From NCBI GenBank assembly GCA_026692865.1, contig JAPLNI010000029.1, positions 124,001 to 188,000 on the forward strand: DNA of 64,000 nt, in the 5' to 3' direction. How positions within the stretch are numbered: position 1 is the stretch's first letter; every line of letters starts with the position of its first letter. The position numbers were made by a program, and so were the translations under genes. Positions 34,126-43,407 of the stretch are shown here, in pieces. Origin of the DNA: Planctomycetota bacterium. GTDB taxonomy: Bacteria; Planctomycetota; Planctomycetia; Pirellulales; Pirellulaceae. The notes under the pieces were generated by a model. The model was not told where the DNA came from. It ran no database searches and worked only from the letters and a program-made list of their open reading frames with translations.

Positions 34126-35625
34126 ATGAACCATGATTTAACAAGCGAAAACTTGCTCCGAGTCACACGTCGAAAACTCTTCGGTTCGACGGCGAGCGGC
34201 TTGGGTATTGCTGCGTTAGCGACGCTACTTGAGAAGGACCATTCTATTGCGGACATGCTCGGTGGAAAATCTGCATTAGGTGCAGATGCTGACACAAAAA
34301 AAGCGATCGGTGGTTTGTCTGGTTTGCCGCATCATGCTCCGAAGGCCAAACGTGTCGTCATGTTGTGGCAGGGAGGCGGTCCGTCGCACGTTGATCTTTT
34401 TGACCACAAGCCAATGCTTAAAGAGATGGCTGGCCAAAACATCCCTGATTCCATTCGAGGAACCACGCGACTTTCAACCATGTCGAGTGGCTATGGGAAG
34501 TTTAATTGTTTACCGGCTATCAAGCCATTCAAACAATATGGCCAAAGCGGAATGTCGTTGAGCGAAATGCTTCCTGGAATTGGAAGCATCGCAGATGACA
34601 TTTGCGTTGTTCGAAGCATGAACACCGAAGCAGTGAATCATGCGCCGGGAGTTACCTTTTTTATGACGGGTGCGCAGGTCCCTGGTCGACCGAGCATGGG
34701 GGCCTGGCTTTCCTATGGTTTAGGAAACGAATCCGAAGACCTACCGACTTTTGTGGTGATGACTTCAAGCGACAAACAAAAGACCTGCGGGCAACTCTTT
34801 TTTGATTACTACTGGGGTAGCGGATTCTTACCAAGCCGATATCAAGGCGTTCGATTTCGAAGCACTGGAGACTTAGTGCCCTACTTGGCAAATCCCCCAG
34901 GAATCAGCGGCGAATCCCGCCGCGCGATGTTGGACCAGCTAGCGGTGATGAATGCGGAGCATCTTGCGAACTACGGCGATCCCGAAACGGATACGAGAAT
35001 ATCGCAATACGAAATGGCCTTTCGAATGCAAACAAGCGTACCGGACTTGGTCGATTTTTCGGACGAACCACAGTCGGTGCTCGATCGATATGGACCGGAT
35101 GTGTTGGTGAAAGGAACGTTCGCTAATAATTGTTTGGTCGCTCGACGACTACTCGAACGCGGCGTCCGATTTGTGCAATTGATGCATGCCGGATGGGACC
35201 AACACAATAATCTTTTCACGCAGCTTGATTTTCAATGCAAAGACACCGACGCACCTTCAGCCGCGTTGGTGCATGACCTGAAGGAACGCGGGCTTTTGGA
35301 CGATACGTTAGTTGCTTGGGGTGGCGAGTTTGGGCGAACACCATTCGGCCAGGGTAAACCCGAAAGTCCCAACGGAAGAGACCATTTTGGAAAGGCTTAT
35401 AGCTGGTGGCTTGCCGGTGGCGGAGTGAAGCCAGGCACAAGCTTTGGTGCCACCGACGAATTCGGATGGAACATTACCGAGAACCCAGTTCACGTACACG
35501 ACATGCAAGCAACCATGCTTCATCTGTGCGGGATCGATCACACAAGATTGACCTTCCGCTATCAGGGTCGTCAATATCGACTAACCGACGTCCACGGCGA
35601 AGTCGTAAATGGAATTCTCGCCTAG
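34126..35625 (+). CDS. DUF1501 protein, second copy
   Basis: A 499-aa DUF1501 protein paired with the PSCyt1 gene upstream. The N-terminus has a twin-arginine-like motif VTRRKLFGSTA (Arg15-Arg16), but the following stretch (GLGIAALATLLEK) is only moderately hydrophobic, so Tat export is likely, not certain. Family blocks: VVMLWQGGGPSHVDLFDHKP, VVRSMNTEAVNHAPGVTFFM, GRPSMGAWLSYGLGNE, DTLVAWGGEFGRTPFGQGK and GRDHFGKAYSWWLAGGGVKPG. It shares the order of the 10790 protein but is clearly diverged. Convergent with the first giant repeat protein gene. Confidence 0.92.
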   Translation: MNHDLTSENLLRVTRRKLFGSTASGLGIAALATLLEKDHSIADMLGGKSALGADADTKKAIGGLSGLPHHAPKAKRVVMLWQGGGPSHVDLFDHKPMLKEMAGQNIPDSIRGTTRLSTMSSGYGKFNCLPAIKPFKQYGQSGMSLSEMLPGIGSIADDICVVRSMNTEAVNHAPGVTFFMTGAQVPGRPSMGAWLSYGLGNESEDLPTFVVMTSSDKQKTCGQLFFDYYWGSGFLPSRYQGVRFRSTGDLVPYLANPPGISGESRRAMLDQLAVMNAEHLANYGDPETDTRISQYEMAFRMQTSVPDLVDFSDEPQSVLDRYGPDVLVKGTFANNCLVARRLLERGVRFVQLMHAGWDQHNNLFTQLDFQCKDTDAPSAALVHDLKERGLLDDTLVAWGGEFGRTPFGQGKPESPNGRDHFGKAYSWWLAGGGVKPGTSFGATDEFGWNITENPVHVHDMQATMLHLCGIDHTRLTFRYQGRQYRLTDVHGEVVNGILA

Positions 35626-35727
35626 AACCCGCATCAATTCATAGATGGACTTCTTCCGTTCAAACCAGATATCGTAAGGCATCTGAGAACACACCGCTTG
35701 CGGAAACTCTAGTCGCCTTCTGACCCA

Positions 35728-35771
35728 AACGAAAACAGCCCAGAGGTTGCTCTGGGCTGCTATCGTTTTTT
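35728..35771. terminator. Terminator hairpin after the first giant protein gene, possibly bidirectional
   Basis: Stem CAGCCCAGAG, loop GTTG, stem CTCTGGGCTG (35736-35760). On the minus strand it is followed by TTTTCGTTTG; on the plus strand by TATCGTTTTTT. A homologous hairpin follows the second giant gene at 43317-43365. Confidence 0.8.
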
Positions 35772-35801
35772 CCCTTAATCAACTTGCGTTGACTCGGACA
35801 G

Positions 35802-38800
35802 TTATGATTGAGTCGCTACCTTCTTCGCGTTGCGGCTTCGGCGATACAAACCACCACCGACAATCGCTACCGTTAACAGGGCCAACGTTCCTGGCTCGGG
35901 AACTGCTGTGACCAACGCGATGTTGTTGCCACCGAAAGCGTAATCAACTGAATAACCACTTGGTGTTCCGCTGATTCCTGTGAATGTTCCAAGAAGCGAG
36001 CCATACGTTGCAAAAACGTAAGACGGGTTCGAGAGCGTGCCTAGACCAAGACTAGAGAAGTTCAACGTCAACGCACTGGTGTCCAACACTCCCGCGACGT
36101 TCAACAGGTCAATGCCCTGAGTTGTCAAATCATACTCGATAGCTAAAGTACCAACCCCGCCAACTGATCCGACGTCCAATGTTCCAATCGAAGCACCTGG
36201 GGCAAGGGTACCACCGGCGAGTGTTATCCCTCCAGCGATTACTCCACCAGTTCCACCCAACGTACCTGGTGAGTTGACCGTCACCGTACTTGTCCCCAAC
36301 GCCCCAGGGCTGTTGGCAAGCAAGATACCACCATTGACTACCGTTGCACCACTGAAGGTATTGGCTCCACTGATGATCTGGGTTCCAGCGCCTTCCTTGG
36401 TTAGCGATAGAGCACCCAGACCACCGTCTTGAATCACACCTGTGAAGGTTTGGATACCAGACGCAAAGTTCGTCGTGAAGACGCTCGCGGTTGCACCGCC
36501 GTTCTCAACGATACCGGCACCACCGGCGCTACTGATACCTGCAACGGTTTCGTTGAAACCATTCAATCGCAAGATACCGGCATCTGCGCTGGAACCGTTG
36601 AACGACACGATGGCGGCGTCAGCGATTTGATTGCTGCCATCCAAGCGAACGACATCCAGTCCGCCAGCACCGTCCCCTACAACCAAGTTACCAGCAACCG
36701 CATTAACTCCGTCTGTCTTACCAAGAACTAAAATACCACCGTTGACAGTCGTCACACCGGTGTTGGTGTTCGCAACTGTTCCAAGGAGCGACTGAGTACC
36801 GGTTCCAACCTTGGTCAAGGCAAGTGCGCCACCGGTACCGTCTGTAATCACTCCATCAAAGCCACCACTTCCGTTGCCGTTACCAACCGTCAAGGTCTTC
36901 GCACCAGCTAAGGTGCTGGTGATCAGACGGCTGCCGGTTGCAGTTGCATTGTTGGGCAACGTTCCCGCATTCGCAAAACCGTTCAATGCACCAATCGTTT
37001 GTGAACCCGCGTTGAATCGGAAGGTACCAACGTCGTTATTAAGACCGGTTGCACCATTGACCAGTGCGCCTTGGCCAAGAGTCAAGGCACGGTCCAAACC
37101 AAGTGCGTCATTAGCAGTAGTTTGCAATGTGGACAAATTCTGAACCAGAGCGTCCCCGATGTCATTGAGAGTCGCATTGAGTGATGTTGTACCGCCCGCA
37201 TGGACTGTGATGCTGCCCAAGTTATTGTCAATTGCTTGGTTGACGTTAAGGATAGCATTTGCCGCAGCATTGAAAACAATTCCGCCACCGCCAACACCAC
37301 TTCGCTGAATCAAACCAAAATTCGTGATGGTACCCGCACCGGAAGAACCTAGTCGGAAACTCTGAGTGCTATTCAAGGTGACCACACCGTTGATGTTATG
37401 CGACACACCACCAACGCCGCCGAGAGCCGTTGCGAAAGTACCACCGTCACCAGTTCCTTGGATCAGGAAGTTTTCACTCGTCGTGATACCAACACCAGGG
37501 GTTGAAGAAACGCCCAAGCTTAATGTACCACCGGTCGTTGTCGTTCCATTGGAATTAATAACCGTGTTTGCGACGGTGCTTCCCAGTGAGTTGTTATTCG
37601 TGATGGTTACTGCACCACTAGTGACCGTCGTTACGCCAGTGAAGGTACTATTACCACCGATCGTTGCCGCGCCAGTTCCAACTTTGGTAAGCGAGAGAGC
37701 TCCACCACCAGAGTTACTAATCGCATTATTGGTTCCATTGCCGAAACTCACGGCCGCGTTGTTGTTACCAACTGTCAGCGTTACTGGCGATGCGGAATTG
37801 TTGTTGATGATGGCCGTACCATCGGTCGTATTGGTCAACGCGTTAATGCTTTGGCTGAACCCAGCCAATTCAAAAGTAGCAACGTCGCTCTGGGCCAACT
37901 CGGGGCTCAGAACCACCCCACCACTCGTCGTAATCGCCGGCGGTCCGACCACTGCGGCAAGACTTGGTATCGCATTCGTTGCACCCATTCGAAGCGTACC
38001 ACGATCAATATCTATGTTTTGACCGTTTTGATTGAAGTTACCACCAGTGCCGTTTAATTGCAGAATGCCATCACCGTTCTTGGTGATGCTCAGGCCGAAC
38101 GCGGTCGTCGTTGTGATATCACCGTTGACGATGGTCAACCCAGATCCATCCACACCCCAGTTACGATTAGCCGTCATCAAATTCGCAGTGATTCCCGTAA
38201 AAGTAAGCGACTTTCCTGCCACAATGTTATTGTTCGTCGTAGTGTTGTTAGCCGCCGACTGATTTACCAAAGCATTTGCAACCAAGATGCTGTTGTCACC
38301 TTGGAAACCCATGCTTGTGTTGTTGAGATGCTGAACAATCGGTGCATTTCCAGCGATTCCGATGGTTCGATCCGCACCGTAAGCATAGAGGTTACCATTG
38401 TTGAACTGAAGTGTAGAACCGCCGAGGGCATTGTTACTCCCAACCCCCAACGCACCCGCACCAGCGTTCGTTGTCCCTGTGTAAGTATTAATGCCGCTGA
38501 GAATCCAATTAGCACTCCCGTCGACCGTCACGCCCAACGCACCTCCGTTGTCAGCCAGTGTGCTGGAGACCGTATTCCCAGCGGCGTTGGTACCTCGCAA
38601 GAATAACACCTTCGCTCCAGTAACCATATCATTAGCGACGTTGGTCAGGATTAATGCACCGGTTCCATCAGCGTGAATCTGCGTGTTGCCAGTGGTGGTG
38701 TTCAATCGAATCTTTCTATCGCTCGTTTCACCCGCACCGAAGTACTGGAGAATACCCGCTCCAGTAGTACCGTTTCCTAACGTAACCGCATTGGAATTGT

Positions 38801-41800
38801 TATTGGCGCCTGTATTCGTTCCTACGCTTGAGTTCCCCGCGACAGTACTGTTGCCTAACGAGTTTACTGCCAATGAACCTTGGAAAACGTTCGTTTCACC
38901 ACTGTAGGAATTGTTATTATTTGAGAGAAGAAGCTGGCCTCCTCCAAGCTTGCGAATACCCGTGCCGGCGTTACCGGAGATAACTCCGCTCAGACGAGCA
39001 TAATCAGCCCCAGTGTTACCGTTATCATCCACGCGGATAGCACGAAGACTGTTCGCTGCAACAGCTAAATCTGTGCCTGTTGTTGATGCCGCCGATGCGT
39101 TCTGGTTCAAAGTGAGCGAAGTCGCACTATTGATCGAGACAATATACGAGCCCGCTGGAATGTTGGTTCCCGTAATCGTTTGTCCGACAACCAATCCAGC
39201 AGTACCAGCGCCACCGATCGCTGTGATTCCGCTGTTGTTCGCGGCCGTCGTAAACGCTAGCCCAGACACTGCAGGACCAACGGCGGTTCCCAGCGAAAAG
39301 TTACCTGTTAGCTCAACTTCGGAAAGGGCATTCGATCCGACTGCACCAGCCGCAGATCCGCTGTGGGAGCCATTCAGGATCAGACCATCACGAGCCGCAA
39401 TAAACTGCGCAGTAGCTCCCCATTCAGGAGTGGTTGTCCAACCGACCGTCAGCTTGCTATCGCCACCCAAGAATCCACCCGAGAAGAGTGCAGTCGTTGC
39501 GGAAGGAGCCGCGAATTGCATTTGCCCAGCGGCTGTTCCAATCTCGCGACTAATTGTGCCTTGACTGTAAAGCGTACCACCATTGAAAACTAAGTTAGAG
39601 CCACTTGATAGCCCCTGGCCGTCGGTGGCCATGAGGATACCTTGATTGATCGTTGTTGCACCGGTGTAGTTGTTGTTCGCCGCACCCAATCTCCAAATAC
39701 CGGTGCCACTCTTGGTGACGCTCGTTGAGCCACCGCCATTGTCGGTGATTCTTGGCACAAGAGTGTTTTCACCTTGGCTACCGCCGGTTAGTGTCAAAGT
39801 GCGCGCGGCTGGAGTACCACCGAAGGCAATCTCACCGGTATTCGTCCAAGCCACCGAATTATTGTTCGCAACTGTGCTCGACAATGTCGCCGTAGTACCG
39901 TTGATCGTAAACAATCGGTCGGTCGAAGCCGAACGAGCACCGAGAGTCAAGATTCCGTCGAGAATCGCACCGCGATAGTCCAGCCCGCCACCCGTTTCAA
40001 ATACCAAACTAGCCGCGTTAGTGGTCGCGTTGGTTGAGTCACCAGCACCGATACCGCTTCCGGTTCCGATGTTTGCAAGGCTGTCCACTGCGATTGTCGA
40101 TGCACCGATTGTTGTGGCACCCGTGTAGTTGCTAATTCCCCACCAGTTTTGTCCGGCAGTTCCGACCTTTGTAACGCTAACCGGACCAGTGATCGTACCG
40201 AACGACGTACCACCTTGGTTATTGTTGCCAACGGTAATGTTTGCCAAAGCACCCGTATTTGTGATGGTCCCGTTGTTGTTCAACTGCCCAATCGTCGTCG
40301 CACCCGTATTGAATCCGTTAAGATCTAGGACTGCGGACGATGATCGTATATTGAGATCGCTATTGATTCCACCAAGGGCACTCGCACTACCGAGTCGAAG
40401 CGTACCTTCGTTGATCGTCCTCGTGCCAGTTACCGTATTCGCCCCGGAAAGGACCAAAGTCCCCGCACCATTTTTTGTGAATCCAGCAGTGCCGGTTATC
40501 GTTGAAGCAATCTCAAGCTGATCCGTGGGTAAGTTCACGCGGGCAACCAACGCGGCGGTTCCTAGTGCCACGGTACCTCCCGTGATTGTGGAATTTCCGC
40601 CCGTCGCAAGGACCCCAGCTCCAGTGAATGTCACGGTACTCGCCGGGTCGATGGTAAGCGTTCGAGCCCCGTTCATTTTGAGTGTTGAAATCGAGATGGA
40701 CGCCGGAACGGTAAAGTCACCTGTGATCTCGTTGTTGCCTGCAGCCAACGCGGTGGCAGAGGTTACAAACCCTCCGTCCGTACCATAAACTGGTGCACGA
40801 AACACTCCAAGTTGGGTATACGCATAATCTGCTCCGTTCCAGTAGTACGTTCTATTAGCTAGCCCGTTTGCTGTCGTTCCAACACTGAATCGATTGTTTA
40901 TGAAGTCAGCGCCTACGACGTTGATGCTTCCGGCCGCGTTGGTGTTTTGACCAACGAAACTTAATGAGGCCGTACCCCCCGCACCTGGCGTCAAACGGAT
41001 GGTGTTCGCCCCTGAGGTTGTAAACAACTGGTCCAACGCTTGAGTATTATTCACACCAGCCTGGCCAACAAACTCAAGTGTTCCACCAGCGTAGGAGTTG
41101 TTAGCAGTAAAGGTGACATCATTTGCAGCCCCCAACACCGTAGACGCGATGGCATTCGCTTGCAGTTTAAGGGTCCCATTGGAAATCGTTGTCATCCCAG
41201 TGAGTGTGTTTGCACCACCCAACGCCCAAGTGCCCGAACCATGCTTAAGAATCGAAGTGGTGTTTGTTGCCGAGTTGTCAGCAATCACTCCGTTAATGAT
41301 ATTATTGGCCGTATTTGTACCGGCTAAGTTAAGGGTTTTAACACCCGCACCGACGGTTGCAGCACCACCAATCGTATTGATCACGATACCATCCGTTCCG
41401 GTTTGATTGGCGTAGATCGAAGGAGCTCCGGTCGTCGAACCCAGGGTAATAACTTTGCTCGTCGTTAAACCCGCTGCAGTCGGCGTTCCACCACCGCCGA
41501 TGATCAATGCACCTGCAGTTCCGCCGGTTCCAATGTTGATTGCAGATGTGTTGGTATTGTTAAGTGACCTAAAGTCGGTGATCGTGAGCCCACCAGCATT
41601 GATATTCACTGGGCCGTCTAGCGTCGAAACTCCTAAGATGGTCAAATTCCCTGTACCATCTTTGTTCAATGTTTTCAGGCCAGTACCGCTCGAGTTGATA
41701 CCGCCCGTGATCCGAGTGTTACCGTTTCCTCCGATGGAAAGCGTGCGTGCTGTGGTATCGTTGTTGTTCCAGACATTGCCATCGAAGGTGAGCAAACCGG

Positions 41801-42965
41801 CAAGTCCATTGGTAAACGTGTTGTTACCGTTAGCCACATTTTCCAACGTCTGGGCACCGAATGTCATTCCGTAACCGTTACGGCTGTTAAAGGTGTTCGT
41901 CACGTTACTAACAGAGTGCAGATTCCCAAAGGTAACGGTTCCACCAACCGCAAGACCACCGATGGCACGGTCCGCGAAAAAGGTCGAACCCGTTCGGGCG
42001 TAAACATTGTTCGCAAACGTCTGGTTTGCATTCGCACGGACTTCCAAAACCCCACCGTTCATGTCGATCGTGGAGTTGCTACCTGCTCCAGCTGGAATAG
42101 TCCCAGGGAGAGGGAAGGTCATCGGTGTCGCGGGAGCAGCTTCCGTCCCAAAAACCGAGTTTGCACCCACTGTGGCCGAGCTGATCCGAACCGAACTCTG
42201 ACCGATTGCCGCACCCCCCCCTACTCGAATCCGACCGGAGAAACCGGACGTCGCCGAGGGATTCAAGAACAGCGTTCCCGAACCAGTTTTCTCGATCGTA
42301 CCAGTTCCCGTAAGTGGACCCGCAATCGTAAAATTGTTCATCCCAGCCGTGTTGTTACCGCCGAGAATCGTAAAGGTAGTACCCGCCGTACCTGCGACAT
42401 CAAGACCACCAGCAAACGTTAAATTACCCATCACCGAGTTGATTCGGCTGTTCAATCCCGCACCAGCGGTTGGCGGTGTTGTTGGAAACGGTGAGGCCGC
42501 AGTGATATTTCCCGAAATCGTATTATTGCCAACGCTCAGCAGTGCCGCACCACGATCGCCGATGGGTCCGCGGGCTTGGAGTGAAAGATTGCGAGTGAAG
42601 TTAATCGCTCCACCAGTTCCATCGAGAACTAATGATCCGCCACCAAAGCCGATCGTTGCCCCCGATCCGGGATAGGAGTTCTGTCGGGTAACAACCACCG
42701 TCGATGGATCAAGACCAAGTTGCGACAGACTGGTAATGATCAACGAACCATTATTAATGGTTGTCGTCCCGGTGTAATCATTCGCGTTGTTCGTTAGCCG
42801 TAAAGTCCCACCACCATTCAGAGTGAGCCCTGCAGAACCCGAGAGTAGGCTGCCGTTCGTCGTCGAATCACCCAGATTGACTGTAAAAACTTGCCCAAGC
42901 AGATTCGATGAAAACGCTAACTGACAGACAATCAGAAGACCAAGGGAGAGGCGAGTCAATTGCAT
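35802..42965 (-). CDS. Giant PEP-CTERM protein with autotransporter-associated beta-strand repeats, copy 1
   Basis: A 2387-aa secreted protein. The ATG at 42965 starts a signal peptide (MQLTRLSLGLLIVCQLAFSS). The body is a Gly/Asn/Thr-rich beta-helix-like chain with at least a dozen autotransporter-associated (PATR) repeats of the form LTK-G-GT--LSG-NTYTG-TT---G-L, for example FTKNGAGTLVLSGANTVTG. The C-terminus is a PEP-CTERM anchor: VPEPGTLALL, a hydrophobic helix and RRSRNAKK, which an exosortase would process. There is no C-terminal beta-barrel, so it is not a classical type V autotransporter. The longer frame to 43004 is rejected. Long open frames on the opposite strand are composition artefacts. 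Probable surface or adhesive role, inferred. Confidence 0.9.
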   Translation of the reverse strand: MQLTRLSLGLLIVCQLAFSSNLLGQVFTVNLGDSTTNGSLLSGSAGLTLNGGGTLRLTNNANDYTGTTTINNGSLIITSLSQLGLDPSTVVVTRQNSYPGSGATIGFGGGSLVLDGTGGAINFTRNLSLQARGPIGDRGAALLSVGNNTISGNITAASPFPTTPPTAGAGLNSRINSVMGNLTFAGGLDVAGTAGTTFTILGGNNTAGMNNFTIAGPLTGTGTIEKTGSGTLFLNPSATSGFSGRIRVGGGAAIGQSSVRISSATVGANSVFGTEAAPATPMTFPLPGTIPAGAGSNSTIDMNGGVLEVRANANQTFANNVYARTGSTFFADRAIGGLAVGGTVTFGNLHSVSNVTNTFNSRNGYGMTFGAQTLENVANGNNTFTNGLAGLLTFDGNVWNNNDTTARTLSIGGNGNTRITGGINSSGTGLKTLNKDGTGNLTILGVSTLDGPVNINAGGLTITDFRSLNNTNTSAINIGTGGTAGALIIGGGGTPTAAGLTTSKVITLGSTTGAPSIYANQTGTDGIVINTIGGAATVGAGVKTLNLAGTNTANNIINGVIADNSATNTTSILKHGSGTWALGGANTLTGMTTISNGTLKLQANAIASTVLGAANDVTFTANNSYAGGTLEFVGQAGVNNTQALDQLFTTSGANTIRLTPGAGGTASLSFVGQNTNAAGSINVVGADFINNRFSVGTTANGLANRTYYWNGADYAYTQLGVFRAPVYGTDGGFVTSATALAAGNNEITGDFTVPASISISTLKMNGARTLTIDPASTVTFTGAGVLATGGNSTITGGTVALGTAALVARVNLPTDQLEIASTITGTAGFTKNGAGTLVLSGANTVTGTRTINEGTLRLGSASALGGINSDLNIRSSSAVLDLNGFNTGATTIGQLNNNGTITNTGALANITVGNNNQGGTSFGTITGPVSVTKVGTAGQNWWGISNYTGATTIGASTIAVDSLANIGTGSGIGAGDSTNATTNAASLVFETGGGLDYRGAILDGILTLGARSASTDRLFTINGTTATLSSTVANNNSVAWTNTGEIAFGGTPAARTLTLTGGSQGENTLVPRITDNGGGSTSVTKSGTGIWRLGAANNNYTGATTINQGILMATDGQGLSSGSNLVFNGGTLYSQGTISREIGTAAGQMQFAAPSATTALFSGGFLGGDSKLTVGWTTTPEWGATAQFIAARDGLILNGSHSGSAAGAVGSNALSEVELTGNFSLGTAVGPAVSGLAFTTAANNSGITAIGGAGTAGLVVGQTITGTNIPAGSYIVSINSATSLTLNQNASAASTTGTDLAVAANSLRAIRVDDNGNTGADYARLSGVISGNAGTGIRKLGGGQLLLSNNNNSYSGETNVFQGSLAVNSLGNSTVAGNSSVGTNTGANNNSNAVTLGNGTTGAGILQYFGAGETSDRKIRLNTTTGNTQIHADGTGALILTNVANDMVTGAKVLFLRGTNAAGNTVSSTLADNGGALGVTVDGSANWILSGINTYTGTTNAGAGALGVGSNNALGGSTLQFNNGNLYAYGADRTIGIAGNAPIVQHLNNTSMGFQGDNSILVANALVNQSAANNTTTNNNIVAGKSLTFTGITANLMTANRNWGVDGSGLTIVNGDITTTTAFGLSITKNGDGILQLNGTGGNFNQNGQNIDIDRGTLRMGATNAIPSLAAVVGPPAITTSGGVVLSPELAQSDVATFELAGFSQSINALTNTTDGTAIINNNSASPVTLTVGNNNAAVSFGNGTNNAISNSGGGALSLTKVGTGAATIGGNSTFTGVTTVTSGAVTITNNNSLGSTVANTVINSNGTTTTGGTLSLGVSSTPGVGITTSENFLIQGTGDGGTFATALGGVGGVSHNINGVVTLNSTQSFRLGSSGAGTITNFGLIQRSGVGGGGIVFNAAANAILNVNQAIDNNLGSITVHAGGTTSLNATLNDIGDALVQNLSTLQTTANDALGLDRALTLGQGALVNGATGLNNDVGTFRFNAGSQTIGALNGFANAGTLPNNATATGSRLITSTLAGAKTLTVGNGNGSGGFDGVITDGTGGALALTKVGTGTQSLLGTVANTNTGVTTVNGGILVLGKTDGVNAVAGNLVVGDGAGGLDVVRLDGSNQIADAAIVSFNGSSADAGILRLNGFNETVAGISSAGGAGIVENGGATASVFTTNFASGIQTFTGVIQDGGLGALSLTKEGAGTQIISGANTFSGATVVNGGILLANSPGALGTSTVTVNSPGTLGGTGGVIAGGITLAGGTLAPGASIGTLDVGSVGGVGTLAIEYDLTTQGIDLLNVAGVLDTSALTLNFSSLGLGTLSNPSYVFATYGSLLGTFTGISGTPSGYSVDYAFGGNNIALVTAVPEPGTLALLTVAIVGGGLYRRSRNAKKVATQS

Positions 42966-43407
42966 CGAAGAGGACCTTATTTCCGAACCGAAGAAGAATA
43001 ACACCCATTAATTTAAAAGTGAATGTCGCAGGAGTATGATCAAGCGGGAAACCGAATGCAAGCATCCAAACACGAAAAATTGTCAAAGTTTTCCGATTTT
43101 TCCGATCGACCGGCGTGTAATACATCGGAAACAGTTCTCTAAAGGAATCTAAACGCCAATTAACGGCGAAGGTCGTTGAAGATTTTGCTTCGCCCGGCGT
43201 TCGAAGTACTTTCCGCTTGCCGAGCGGAACACGCATCGCGCATTGGGTCTTGATCTCGGTAGTCCGTTGAATTCTGATTGACGCAGGGATTCGCCCGGCA
43301 GGCGAAATCTACTTGTTAAACGAAAACAGCCCAGAGATTACTCTGGGCTGCTGTCGATTTTTATTTCAATCAACTCGCGTTGAAGTTGATGATGTTGACG
43401 TTGATGA
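42966..43407. other. Intergenic region between the two giant protein genes
   Basis: The right part holds the terminator of the upstream (second) giant gene; the rest should contain the promoter of the first. No gene is supported. A small hairpin, TTCCGCTTGCCGAGCGGAA, sits at about 43210-43228. Confidence 0.55.
43317..43365 (-). terminator. Terminator hairpin after the second giant protein gene
   Basis: Stem CAGCCCAGAG, loop ATTA, stem CTCTGGGCTG, then TTTTCGTTT on the minus strand. Nearly identical to the hairpin at 35728-35771, so the 3' untranslated region was duplicated with the gene. Confidence 0.8.
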